Translations under genes and position numbers: made by a program | Assembly (NCBI GenBank): GCA_947646735.1 | Contig: CANTFK010000994.1 | Span: 496,001-560,000, forward strand | Length of the DNA: 64,000 nt | Direction of reading: 5' to 3' | From: Peronospora farinosa | Lineage: Eukaryota; Oomycota; Peronosporomycetes; Peronosporales; Peronosporaceae | In this document: in pieces, positions 1 through 10,930 of the stretch | Numbering within the stretch: position 1 is the stretch's first letter | How the letters are laid out: every line of letters begins with the position of its first letter | Notes under the pieces: model-generated | What the model was told of the DNA's origin: nothing | What the model saw: the letters and a program-made list of their open reading frames with translations, nothing else | Database searches by the model: none

Positions 1-95
1 ATTACTCTATCCTTGCCTGAAGCTCTGATTCCTTGTGTCGACTGGTCTGATCCTTGTGTTGGCTAATCAGGAAAGGCTGAACCTCGAGGGACTCT

Positions 96-200
96 GGTCT
101 ACCGACGAAGGACCCAGGTCTACCGAAGAGGAATCGAAGTCTACCTATAAGAGGCCGGTGTATACCGATAAGAAGCCGGGGTCTACCGATGAGGGACAAA
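96..200 (+). repeat. Five 21-bp tandem repeats
   Basis: Five consecutive 21-bp units, most beginning GGTCTACC or a close variant. In one plus-strand frame they encode seven-residue units of the type STDEGPR, with variants such as STEEESK and YTDKKPG. The open frame around them has no ATG, so I do not call a gene. The repeat lies in the left flank of element E1, in sequence I do not otherwise recognise. Confidence 0.6.
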
Positions 201-431
201 ATCTTCCAATGTTGGACCAAGTCGACTCCTAAAGGTTCCATTTTACTGGTAATTTCATCCTGACATCCCGTTGCTGGTTCTTTAAATCGTTCCCTACCAA
301 CGGTCGCTTATCGCCTATGTCCCCTTTCTTTCCGATTCCTTTATCTAAAGAGCAATCCCATGGTCCTTCCATCCTATTGGTCCCTGAGTTCTTCACATTT
401 TCGGAAACCACTTCACCAGAGAAGCATATTA

Positions 432-892
432 TGTAACGGGGCACCCTCCGACTATACTGATTACAGTATAGTCTACTTTCACTGATTACAGTGAAAGCAG
501 GTGCCTCAATTACCTCTCTTACACAAGAGGCAGAGGAAGCTTTACTTCTAAACAAACGCTTAGAAGTAGAGGAAAAGAAAAACTGTATTTAATATAGTTA
601 ACTATCTTAATAAAACTAATCTGTTATAACCTATGTTAACTATATTAAACTACAACTATGTATGTCGACAACTTTCCCTTCACTCATTGCGCGCGTCCAT
701 CGGTCATTGGTCAGCGCGTTGGTTGATATGATGGCCCATATCAACCAATAAGAGGGCATCTTCAACTTCAAGGAGATCTAGGAACAATATTATAAGAAAA
801 GGTAATATTGTCAAAATATTATTAGTTATAATAATATTTTATTGACACTTCATATAAGTGTCAATATTATGTAACGATCTCACCCCGTTACA
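432..892 (-). repeat. E1 3' LTR
   Basis: 461-bp LTR bounded by TGTAACGGGG and CCCCGTTACA. It is the 3' LTR of the minus-strand element; the adjoining polypurine tract is the run of eight C at 896-903 on the plus strand. It contains several perfect hairpins, for example arms CTTTCACTG and CAGTGAAAG around loop ATTA. Confidence 0.93.
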
Positions 893-939
893 TCACCCCC
901 CCCTCAACCAACAGTCACATTAGTGACTGTTTAGTGACT

Positions 940-2678
940 ATGGGAAAGGAGAACTTGTTGAATTTTCTTTCATTCAACAATTACGCTATGACAAAGTCAA
1001 TGCGCGTCGCTGCTAAGGCAGCCGAGAGCTCGGCTGCACGCCTGTGTGCAGCCGCTACTGAGGCTTCACATCCTCAGCCAGCAGACACTAATGTGTCTGC
1101 TGGAAGTCAACATCAGCCTGCAACGCCTGTTGCAGGTTCACGTAGCGCTTCGCCACGTGAAGATGTTGACCCAGAGTTAGTCGTTGACTACTCTGGTGAG
1201 TCGGATCACGCATCCGGCTCAAAGTCATCTATTCCACTCCCGGGCTCTCCCCGGGGTGATACCTCGTCGTCTAATGCTACGAAGAGGGATCGTGGTACAT
1301 TGAGTGAATCAATGTACCGTGAAATGTTCGGGTCGTCTGATGAATCAGACGACTCGCCAAACGAGTCGAAGGATAGTGACTCGAGTGGGGACCGTAAGGG
1401 TGATGTCAGTGCTTCTACTGACATCATGTCGGTACTTCTGTTGACACTAATGCTCGTGGTGTCGGTACTTCTGTTGACACCACGCAGGAGGCTTTAGACC
1501 GCAACGTATTGCGTCTCGCTCCTGATCGCAAGCCATGGATGCTATCTAAGCATCTGCTTGATCGTTGGTCTGGAAAGACCAACGAACGGTTCCCCATACC
1601 GTTGTTTGATGCTTCAAAGCTTCACGGCCTTGACGCCAGTGCGAAGAACTTTCGCACTGAGAACGATTATTACATCGATGTGTATGGCCCACACAAGAAG
1701 CGTGAGGCTGACGCGTTCCTCCAATCTTGGAACGCGTTTATCACCAACTTTTTAAACGTTGGGAAAGAGGCTTGGTTTCAAAGACTTTATGCTATCCGCA
1801 ATAAGTTTGAGAAACGAAGTACTTCCGGTGCATGCTATCGTTCGCACCGGTTATCTAGAGAGGCAGGCCTGTTATGCCTCTCTTGGGGCGACCCATGCCC
1901 GGGGTGCCTAAGCACCTCATCAAGAGCGCCTAAGGAGGCGTACCTCCTTACTGAGCCCTGGTGGAGGGCTTGCATCTCTTCTGAGATGCGTGAAGGGATT
2001 GCTACTTTGCAATCCCTTTACGAACGCGCTGGGCGCTCGTTTTCCGATGGTCCTTCACCATCGGGTGCCCCTTGTCGTACTGTTCGACAAGGCCGGGAAC
2101 GTCGGCCATCAGTTGGGCCCGAGGTTCCCAGCTATCCGCCGAAGGCGGATAGCCACGCCACCGGACGAGATAACTCGTCCGACGTTCCTTCGCCTCGCGG
2201 TGCTTTAGTAAGCGTTCCACGAGGAAGCGCTTCCCACTATGGGAGTCCACCAGCGGATGCGGTGGTGGAGGGAAAACCCTGTCCTATTCTTTCATCGGAC
2301 TTGGCTGCTGAGTTAGACGGGTTTGCCCGTGTAACTCGTGAGCTCCGTTGTGATGTTGATCACGAACGGGATAAGCGTCGCCGCTTAGAGGGCATTGTGC
2401 GACAGCTTGGGTTTGACCATGAGAGGTCTCGGGCGAACAATGCTGTCGCACTATTGGAGAATAAGCGGCGACTTCATTCTCTGAGTAACGAGCTGGTGAC
2501 AGCTCGTCAGGAGATCGTCCAATATCATGGGAAGATATCATCTCTACACGACCAGATATCGAATCTGGTTCGTGACAACAAGAATCTGAAGGGGATTCTT
2601 GAGAGTAATGGCTATCTTCGTCGTTCGAAGAAGCCGCGCACTGAACGTACGGACGAAGACGTCCCACGTAAAACGTAG
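940..2678 (+). pseudogene. E1 antisense ORF (Ser/acid-rich N-terminus, coiled-coil C-terminus)
   Basis: A long reading frame on the strand opposite to gag-pol, starting at the ATG at 940, only 48 bp inside the 3' LTR. The first part (to 1497) is Ala/Ser/Asp-rich and contains DPELVVDY followed by PLPGSP. A frame break near 1420-1430 separates it from the second part (open to 2678). The second part has a Trp-containing helical region and ends in a probable coiled coil (about 2300-2600) followed by a basic tail, KKPRTERT. The joined length would be about 580 residues. The 3' third overlaps the sense chromodomain and integrase tail. E2 has a matching N-terminal motif in the same place, so this is probably an element gene. 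Function unknown. Confidence 0.6.
2002..2283 (-). pseudogene. E1 chromodomain (3' end of pol, behind a stop codon)
   Basis: Minus-strand frame containing FLVERLLKHR, SYLVRWRGYP and DSWEP. This is the chromodomain signature found at the C-terminus of chromovirus integrases, where it is thought to direct integration to chromatin marks. It is in the same frame as the preceding pol, but a TAG at 2284-2286 separates it from the integrase. The proline-rich run before it corresponds to the same place in E3 and E4. Without readthrough this copy would make an integrase lacking its chromodomain. Confidence 0.8.
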
Positions 2679-3945
2679 GATGCGTACGCATCCTGCGTGG
2701 AAACTCGATCGTGTATGCGTTGCCTAGGCGGCGCAGTACACGAAACGGGACGATGTACTTGAACAACAATTCATTGCTGCCCACGTTAGTCACTACATGT
2801 TTAGGTAGGTTTACTGTTGACAGTAAAACAAAATCACCTTCAATAAATGTTTGAGCATTTGCCCTTCCATTATTGTCTGCGTTTCGTTTTTGCTTATCCA
2901 TCGCTTCCGCGATGGAATCTTGCACGAAACGGACTACCGCTTCACGAGTCAGCAGGAAATCCTCAGCTAACTCGTTGCTTTTGGCTGCAGTGCATTGTGA
3001 ATGCACTGCAGAGATATCGGTTACTAATTCAGTGAGAACATTACTGTTCTCACTTGTGATACCTCGAACGATGCTGATATCTTCAGCATCGTTGTCAGTA
3101 AGAGCGTCATCGATCTTACTTTCTTCCTCTTCACCGAAGTCGAATGGTACGACTTCGGTTACTTTCGCGTCGACCATAACGTCGTCGCGTGATGAGCAAG
3201 AGCCAGATTGGTTCTCGCTCGAGCGAGTCCCTCCCCCCCTTGAATTAGAGTCACCTTCTACTAAGGTGGGGACACGTGGATGGCGAAGGTCATTCACGTA
3301 GAACGGTGTATGCGTCGTGGACGCATGCACGGAGTTGTTGATGGCGAATTCGACCATCGACAAGAACTCGCTCCAACTCGTAAACGAGTGGACGTACCCT
3401 CGAAGAATCTCTTCGAGGACGCGATTGGCGCGTTCAGTCTGACCATCGGTTTCTGGATGGTCAGAAGTAGACATTGTGAGCCGTGTTCCAAGTGTTTGGA
3501 ACACGGAACGCCAAAACTAGGCCGTGAATCGGACCTCCCTATCGGACACAAGTTCACGGGGTAAACCGTGCAATCGAAAGATTGTATCGATAAACACTCG
3601 AGCACAGCCCTCTGCTGTGATCGACTCAGGTACAGCAACAAGATGTACCATCTTGCTGAACCTGTCTACAAACACGAGAATACCATTATTCCCGTGAGCG
3701 TCTTTGGGAAACCCAAAGACGAAGTCCATTGATACGGACTCCCAGCACTCTGAAGGAACAGGTAGAGGCTGCAATGATGCACGGAGTGAAGGACTAGGCT
3801 TCACTCGTTGACACACCTCGCAAGCACGCACGTACTTGCGCACAAACTTATACTGGCGTGGCCAGTAAAAGTCGCGACTGACCGTGAGGTAAGTTTTCTC
3901 ACGGCCGCGATGCCCACTTATTGGTGCATCGTGAGATTCAAACAT
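2287..3945 (-). pseudogene. E1 integrase region of pol
   Basis: Encodes the Ty3 integrase. The HHCC zinc-binding N-terminus includes VCQRVKPSP. The catalytic core has SMDFVFGFP (first Asp), LVSDRE (second Asp) and TDGQTERANR (Glu). A GPY-like tail follows (RMRTHPTFYVGRLRPY). A TAG at 3517-3519 falls between the second Asp and the Glu, where relatives have SKFW, and a TAA at 3967-3969 separates this region from RNase H. No frameshift is needed to read through. A long Asp/Glu/Ser-rich insert lies between the core and the tail. Confidence 0.85.
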
Positions 3946-3966
3946 GATCCGTAACCTGAGATCATG

Positions 3967-5718
3967 TTATGGCGGTACAACGACACGAGGCGTGTCGTTG
4001 TTGACGGCTGTGTAGTACAGTAAGCCGTCCCGCTGGGTATATCGATCTAGAGAAGATCGATACATGGCAGGCAAGCGCTTCTTAGCTTGCGTGGATGGGT
4101 CCTTGAGATACTCCATCAGTCGTACAAGATCATTATCTTGTGCGCATGCCCTTCTAATGTCGTCGAGTAAACTCGACGACAAGACGCTGGTACTCAGCGT
4201 GGCGACAGTGGTGTTCACATCACTGTCGGATTGCACAGTCGGCTCTAGGTCAGGCCGACGTGAGAGGGCATCGGCGACGACGTTAAGTCGTCCCGGCTTA
4301 TAATCCACGGAGAAGTTGTACTCCGCGAAGAATGACAACCATCTCGCCATTCGTTGCGAGAGGTGTGGACTATTTACAGCCGTGCGTAGTGACGCATGGT
4401 CTGTATATACAATGAACGGTCTATCTCCTAAGAGATAGACGCGAAACTTAGCCAGTGCATACTTCATGGCAAGGAGTTCCTTGTCATGCTCCGGGTAATT
4501 GCGCTCAGCCGGTTGCAGCTGACGCGATTGATAACAGACGACACGCTCGGCGCCGTCTGTATCATATTGCATCAGTGCGCAGCCGATTGCAAAATCACTG
4601 GCGTCACAGACCACATGAAATGGTCTGTCTTGATCGGCAATCGCCAACACTGGCGATTGCATCAAGCTTTGCTTGATACGTTCAAAGGAACGCTGACAAT
4701 CAGCGTTCCAGTTCCACTTTACATTTTTTTTGAGTAAACAAGAAAGATGTACTGTCATTTCGGCGTAATTGCGCGAGTACTTGTGCAAGTACGCCGCTAG
4801 CCCAAGGAACTTCCTTAGTCCCTTGACATCGACTGGCACTGGCCAGTCGGTGATCGCCTTGATCTTTTCTGGATCAGGGCGTGCGCCGTTCTTTCCGTCG
4901 ATGCACCCAAGAAGGGGTATTTCGCTAGATGCGAATATACACTTCTTGAGGTTGGCGTACAACTTATGCTCTCGCATAAGTGTAAGAACCTTACGGACGT
5001 GAAGTCTATGGACTTCCACGTCTGTTTTCCCGTACATAGCTCGACTATGGACGAACACATCATCGAAGTAACTCGGTGCGAATTCGCGCACCGGTCTCAA
5101 TAGATGTGAAACACATCTATTGAATGTGGCTGGTGCATTACTAAGCCCTTGCGGCATCACCAACCATTCCCAGAGCATACCACTGGGAGTGCTCACTGCT
5201 GTGTACGGGATGTCCCGTTCACGCATTAGGATCTGATAGAAACCATCCATCAGATCCATGGACGAAAAGATGGTACTCTTAGACATACCATCTATGATTA
5301 TGTCTTTTCTCGGTATCGGCGTTTGCGCCGGTATCGTTGCAGCGTTCAACTTATTGAACGCGTGCACTATCCGCCACCCTCCTGTGGCCTTGCGCACACA
5401 GAAGGTCGGAGAGCTGTGAGGTGAAGTTGACTCCCTCACATGGCCCGCTGCTAGACGATCGGCAAAGAACTTTTCAATCGCCTCGACCTGTTCCCGAGGC
5501 AGTGACCACTGCTTCATGACACAATATTTTGTGCCACGAACTAGGTCGATCTCGTGTCGAGTACCTTTATCCTTAGGTAACTCGCACGGAACGGATTCAG
5601 GGAATATATCCTTGAATTCGACCAAATCCTTATACAAAGGATTTGACTTCAGCGACTCCCAGGATTGCGACGTATATCGCTCAATCCGAGTCTTCTCATC
5701 AAGGACACTCTCGTCCAT
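3967..5718 (-). pseudogene. E1 reverse transcriptase and RNase H region of pol
   Basis: 583-residue open segment starting at an ATG that directly follows a TAA stop (TAAATG). The RT palm carries the YFDD catalytic box at 5059-5070, preceded by [14 protein letters not shown]. The connection region and RNase H follow, with [28 protein letters not shown] and [10 protein letters not shown], and the segment ends near the start of integrase. This is the standard Ty3 enzyme set that copies genomic RNA into DNA in the virus-like particle. The segment itself is uninterrupted. Confidence 0.92.
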
Positions 5719-6852
5719 TTATGAGCTGCTGAGAACCCGTTCGTTCTCGGCAAAAACTGTTGCTGACCGAATGTCAGTCATGTACTCGTCCTCTGCGACG
5801 AGCACACAGATCTTCTTGACTTTTCCACTACGCAGATCACGCAAGAACCTTTTAGGTTCTAGCGTAGGCAACTGAGTTATCTCCGAAGTTAACTTCGGAG
5901 GCGCGATCAGATCAAGCGTATAAGCGCCTACGCTTGATCCGTCATTAACCAAGACGTTCAACGTCTCGGTTTCCTCCTGGGGACTTATTCCCTCAGGGCA
6001 CTGGGGACTTATTCCCTCAGTGATTATTTCCTGGGGACTTATTCCCGCAGGCTCGATGGAACCTGTTCCATCGACTTCCTCTAGCTGTGGTGGCGCAACC
6101 ACAGCGAGATCCTCTACGATCAACTCTCCAGTTGATCTAGGATTACCGTGTTGCCGCTTCTGGGCAACCGGTTTACTCTTCGGTGAATGCTGCCCTCTAG
6201 GCGAGCATTCATGTCCCCGTCCACTCGACTTATTCGAGTGGTGGACCTTCGGCGCTGCCTGTGCTTGTGCACAGCCGCCGGCAGCTTGTTCCACAGCGTG
6301 ACTGTCTGTCACGCTGAGTTCTTGTGCAGTCGTACTAACGACCGAACCACAAGTGAGGCCATCACACTCACTCGTAGTACATTCACACGCTTGTGAACGC
6401 TCCAAGACATTCATCAGATGGCCATCTGATGAACAAGCGGCAGGCATCTTCACGGTTCGATGCTGCCAGCTGACCCATGGCTCGTACCTTCTATCCCATG
6501 GTAATCCTAGGATGACATCAAATTTGTCGTCCAGATCAAGTACGATGAAATCATCATCGTACTTTTTGCCTTCAATCGTGTAGTGAATTCCCACTACACG
6601 TTTCTTTACTGTTACGGATGCGCCAGTTGCAAGGCGCACCGTCATCCTCGTTGGAGGGGTCTCGCGCTCAACATATTTGAGCCTACGATCATCTAGCGAT
6701 TGGCGTCGAACAAAGTTGTTCGAAGCCCCACAATCAACTAGGGCGCGAAGTGACATGTTCTTTGTCACTTCGATCTTCAATGTGATGAGGGATACCTCAT
6801 CACTGGGAGCGGCAACACACAGTGACTGTGTGTTGGAAGCAACCTTCGTCAA
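5719..6852 (-). pseudogene. E1 aspartic protease and linker
   Basis: Retropepsin-like protease with active-site box LVDCGASNNFV. Cys replaces the usual Ser/Thr of D-S/T-G-A; the truncated copy E5 has the same change. The flap and second half follow (ATGASVTVKK; FDVILGLPWDRRYEPW). The linker contains three tandem GISPQ units encoded by a repeated CTGGGGACTTATTCC motif at about 5978-6050. The frame differs from gag, so a frameshift event is needed at the gag-pol junction. It ends at TAA 5719-5721, immediately before the RT ATG; E2 has a Thr codon there. Confidence 0.85.
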
Positions 6853-6883
6853 GAGTCCCGCGAACTCTCTTGACGTTGCTGGA

Positions 6884-8077
6884 TCAGTAGGGCGCTCCGC
6901 CCCTACTGACCCCGACCGTTTTTTGATGGTCCACCACGTTATTGCGATTTCGCAGCAACGTGGGACCCACGTTTCTGGCCCTTCTTGGCAGACGGTCGAT
7001 CGTCACTCCCAGTGTTACGAGACACTGGGCGTACTCATAAGCGTAGTGGCCCAACTTCTGACAGCGATTGCACTTTTGCAATCGCTTGTACCCTGGAGAG
7101 CGAGGTCGCTCGCTCTCTACATAGGAGAGGTCCATTGGTTCTGGACCTCCGCCCTCCTGTCGTCTCGGTGGACGATAGGACCCCGAGTGGACGTGAGCCT
7201 GTTGCAGGCTAAAGTCCTCCTGTTCCGCTGCAGAGATCGCTTGGTCCAGCGATTCTAGCTCCAAGCGGAACAGGTGGGTCTTGGCAGGACCATCTGTCAG
7301 ACCCTTGATGAACACAGTAACCTGCGTGTGTTTATCGATTGGGCTCAGTACGATACAGCTAACGAGGTATCGTACGTGTTGGGCGTAAGCGTGTATATCA
7401 CGCTTACCCTGTTTCAAATCCAGGAGCTCAGCCCGAGCCCTGAATTCGGCGCGAGGCGGTTCAAACGTGTGTTTGAGCCGCGCCTTGAAGACGTCATACG
7501 TTGGGAAAACGTATGGGTCGTGCAGTTTGAGCCCTAAGGCCCAAGCTTTGGCACGTCCTGCCAAGTTCGACATGGCGAACTTGACCTTCATCGCATCGTC
7601 ATCGATGCGACGAGCCTCAATGGCATCGTCGAGCTCGACGAACCATCTCAACAAGGAGTCACTTTCGACTGCCTTGTACTTGGAGACATCAATCTTCAAG
7701 GACTCGGGTCGACGTATGCACGTCGACCCGGCAGCAACAGCACTAGCCTGCTGTTGTCTCAACAGTTCAGACTGTTGAGCACCCTGCTGCATCAACAAGT
7801 CAGCTTGTTAAGCGCCTTGTTCTCTCAACAGTTCAACCTGTTGAGAACCTTGCTCCTCTAGCAAGGTGAGTTTCTTTACAACTTCGTCAAGTTCATGTTG
7901 TATGAACTTGGCGATGGTTGCATGTTGGTCGTCTCCGCTAAGAGAGAGCAACATGGCACCAACGGCAGGGTTGCCGATGGTTTCAGCCATACGCTGAACC
8001 GCATTCCATTCGAGGTCACTTAAATGGCGGGATTTATCACGCGTTGCGTGATGACGTTCATCACCCGCTGATTCCAT
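6884..8077 (-). pseudogene. E1 gag
   Basis: Gag structural protein, about 398 codons from the ATG at 8077. It has an N-terminal Gln/Leu-rich coiled-coil stretch (VELLREQGA, MLMQQGAQQ), a Ty3 capsid core (WFVELDDAI, FEPPRAEFRARAELLDLKQG) and a C-terminal zinc knuckle, CNRCQKLGHYAYEY. The fourth metal ligand is Tyr instead of Cys, giving CX2CX4HX4Y; E5 shares this. A TAA at 7808-7810 interrupts the coiled coil where E5 has CAA. The capsid would assemble the particle in which reverse transcription takes place. Confidence 0.88.
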
Positions 8078-8113
8078 AGCGGGTGGTGCGGTGGTCGCTG
8101 AACGGACCACGAA

Positions 8114-8122
8114 GTGCTACCA
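8114..8122 (-). promoter_or_regulatory. E1 primer-binding site
   Basis: TGGTAGCAC on the minus strand, two bases after the 5' LTR. It is complementary to a tRNA 3' end GUGCUACCA. E2, E3 and E4 have the same nine bases at the same spacing. Initiator Met tRNAs of many eukaryotes end GCUACCA, so that tRNA is the likely primer; the identity is inferred. Confidence 0.75.
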
Positions 8123-8124
8123 GG

Positions 8125-8585
8125 TGTAACGGGGCACCCTCCGACTATACTGATTACAGTATAGTCTACTTTCACTGATTACAGTGAAAGCAGGTGCCTC
8201 AATTACCTCTCTTACACAAGAGGCAGAGGAAGCTTTACTTCTAAACAAACGCTTAGAAGTAGAGGAAAAGAAAAACTGTATTTAATATAGTTAACTATCT
8301 TAATAAAACTAATCTGTTATAACCTATGTTAACTATATTAAACTACAACTATGTATGTCGACAACTTGCCCTCCACTCATTGCGCGCGTCCATCGGTCAT
8401 TGGTCAGCGCGTTGGTTGATATGATGGCCCATATCAACCAATAAGAGGGCATCTTCAACTTCAAGGAGATCTAGGAACAATATTATAAGAAAAGGTAATA
8501 TTGTCAAAATATTATTAGTTATAATAATATTTTATTGACACTTCATATAAGTGTCAATATTATGTAACGAGCTCACCCCGTTACA
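8125..8585 (-). repeat. E1 5' LTR
   Basis: 461-bp LTR nearly identical to the copy at 432-892. It would hold the sense promoter and the start of the genomic RNA. It differs from the partner at three positions that I could find. Confidence 0.93.
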
Positions 8586-8590
8586 TATTA

Positions 8591-8980
8591 CGCTTTTCGT
8601 GCGCAGTGCTAGGTAGTAAGCAAATTCAAGACTGACTTATATATAATAGAAAATAATCAAATATAAATCTAACTACTAATCGGTTAGTTATATGCAATGA
8701 TTGGATGCGCATCTCTTTAAAAACTCACACTTACGTGCGAGCTTAATTATATGCAAGCTTGCTAATGATATCCGTCCGTAACGTCATCATAACGCCTAGT
8801 TCCAACTGGGCGTCAACCCCTTCGAATTCCAATTTCATCAATGGATATCGCATTCACAAGGGCAGGCCACATTGATGTGCCTCACCCAAGGAGGAGGTCT
8901 AAGGTACCACTTACCTTTTTAAAACTTCCCGTGAAGGTCTTATATACTTAACGTACTCGTGTAACCATTGGCCCGTTACA
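8591..8980 (-). repeat. Diverged E2-family LTR relic, cut by E1
   Basis: Read on the minus strand it follows the E2 LTR in order. Shared blocks include CATCAATGGATATC, a GCTTGCTAATGA block, a GGATGCGC...CTCTTTA block and a terminal CCCGTTACA on the plus strand. It starts abruptly at the E1 target duplication, so E1 seems to have landed inside an older LTR. The left-hand part is not clearly recognisable before 427. Confidence 0.6.
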
Positions 8981-9117
8981 ACTAACGTTCGTCGGCATTG
9001 AGTTCAGCGCAAGCGAAGTGTATGGCGCTAAGCCTGTGTACGCAGAAAATGCTTTGGGTATCCATGCACAAGGATCTCGGTCACGAGCAAATGGGAGTGA
9101 CACCAATCTGAATAGTA

Positions 9118-9340
9118 AATTGGGGCTTTACCACGTTAGCATGCACTCACGGATCAAGCACGTGAATAAATGTCACCAATTCGATTTGCGAGAATGTAAC
9201 CTGAAACGTCATTGTGATGAACGAAGTGCAGACTATGAACCAGCCCGCGGATATGCTCGCCAAGATGTTGGAGACGAAGAGGTTGAAGTACTTGCTGGGA
9301 GAAAGTGGCATTAAGCCAAGCCTGCTTAGCATTAGTGACG
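9118..9340 (+). pseudogene. Copia-type RNase H C-terminus remnant
   Basis: Two frames together give the end of a Ty1/Copia polyprotein: SRIKHVNKCHQFDLREC, then after a frameshift QPADMLAKMLETKRLKYLL. Copia RNase H normally reads as a SRTKHIDxxxHFIRE block followed by NxADxLTKxL. No LTR or upstream pol is recognisable, so it is a fragment. Confidence 0.6.
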
Positions 9341-10815
9341 AGGGAGTATTGACCAGAGACGCCATGAATGTTTAATGGAAGACAAGGCACATCCTTTGTA
9401 CGACGAAATTGTACTTGGTTTGCATCCACAAACAGCAAAGAATTTAGTAGACTTAGATGTAGCAGTTGCATATGAATTAGAAGGTTGACAGAGGGAACTG
9501 GATTTTAAGAAAGTTAAATATGTCAATCAATACACTACCTTTAAGTTTGTCAAACCGAAAAGTTTGTATTCTCTTGTTTAATATCATGGTCGATATCAAT
9601 CAATTAGAAAAGAGATCGATGAGTGGCAAAACGCTAAGAACCAATCCAAGAAAACTATCTCCAGTCAAACAATATGTTGATGTTTTCATATGTGTGCGTA
9701 CACTCGCTAAGACCTCGCTTCTCTGCATTAGTAAGCTGCATTTACACTAGAGTACGAAGTATGCTGACGAAGCCCAGCTTCGTTGGTTTAAAGGCCAATT
9801 GCAAAGTAATTTATAAAACATAACTGTAATGTGATCCCTAAAATTAGGGACGACGCAGATCGTATAATCGGTTGAGCAGAGATATGATGGAGTCATGTCA
9901 GCCTGAGTATTCCACTTTGAAACATGGGTTAGCCAAAGAGTCTGTAATTTTTTACATTTCCTGTTGTTGTAATATAATACTATAAAGTGGAATTAAGAAG
10001 ACAAGTGATAGTGTGATTTCTGGACAGAAAATCTCTTTCATTGTATTCTCATTCTAAGAAAAATGAATTTATGAGCAAAACTGGTCAACACACAAGAGCA
10101 TTAATGTGCAACTGGCATCTATCGCTCTACTACCAAGTAGCTAGTCGAGCGCTTTTGTCGACCATTTTTATACATGCATTTGTTGGTCATCATCACCTTT
10201 TAGGTAAGATGAAGATGATGGAGTTTGCATCTAGTTACAGTACGCATATTAGAAAATCCATTCTAGATTCGAACTGACAATCTCAACTACATATTTCGAG
10301 CCCAGGCTTTGTTTGCTGCGGCTGTTGCCCGAGCATTAGGGCGGGAACTGACCGCTGTAAATCGATAGCCGGTATTCGCCACCACACATAAATCACTGCC
10401 ACTGGAGTTTTCTGATAAATGTATTTCTCTAGATGTAATAACAAAGCCCTTGTAACGGTAGCGTCACATTGCAAGCGCCAACACCGTTAGTTAGCTTTCC
10501 GGTGCGCACTACACAGTACACAATTGTCCATATACACTTCTGAAATCTTTCTTTCGAAGTAACTGCTAATAGTGAAAAGTGTTATCTATGTTCATCGAGA
10601 TTCGTTTCTAGTAACGCCACAAGCGTACGTTGTTGTATAGAGACGGATACCTGCAGACTCAAATCAATTTAGAAATAGTCTCTTAATTTGTATGCGACAA
10701 TGGGATATCGTAGATATGACAGGTGTGAGTAATGGCACTTCCCTTCCCTATCGAATCCTATCGCTTTCAAGAGGGCACTCGCCGCTCCTTCTTCACGTAA
10801 ACCGTCATTCTCACT
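9341..10815. other. No gene recognised
   Basis: About 1.5 kb of mixed-composition sequence without a convincing coding frame, splice structure or repeat family that I can name. Short open frames here lack ATG starts or recognisable features. Confidence 0.5.
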
Positions 10816-10829
10816 TCATTCAAAGGTTC
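10814..10829 (+). promoter_or_regulatory. Possible oomycete initiator upstream of the membrane-protein gene
   Basis: Contains CTTCATTCAAAG, a partial match to the oomycete core promoter (initiator TCATTY plus flanking element), about 105 bp upstream of the chosen ATG. Weak on sequence alone. Confidence 0.3.
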
Positions 10830-10930
10830 AGCTAACCTCCTTGTTCCTATTTGCACCTAAATTGTTGGCAGCGGCGAAAGTTGTAGCAAGTGCTTCCTAT
10901 TTCCCATATCGACTTGTCTTTTATATCAGG

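Larger units (their letters stand above)
432..8585 (-). mobile_element. E1: complete Ty3/Gypsy chromovirus-type LTR retrotransposon
   Basis: An 8154-bp element on the minus strand. It has two 461-bp LTRs and a perfect 5-bp target duplication, TATTA at 427-431 and 8586-8590. The LTRs begin TGTAACGGGG and end CCCCGTTACA, a 10-bp terminal inverted repeat. I count three differences between the LTRs, so insertion was recent. Internal order on the minus strand is PBS, gag, protease, RT, RNase H, integrase, chromodomain, then a long antisense ORF and a C-rich tract (G-rich on the coding strand, the polypurine tract). Gag and pol contain in-frame stop codons, so this copy is probably not autonomous. 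Inverted repeats with 7-12-bp arms occur throughout it. Confidence 0.95.

Noticed and set aside
2284..2678. Treating only the sense or only the antisense frame as real in the E1 overlap
   Set aside because: Both have support: the sense has the integrase tail and chromodomain, the antisense has a conserved placement and coiled coil. I kept both.
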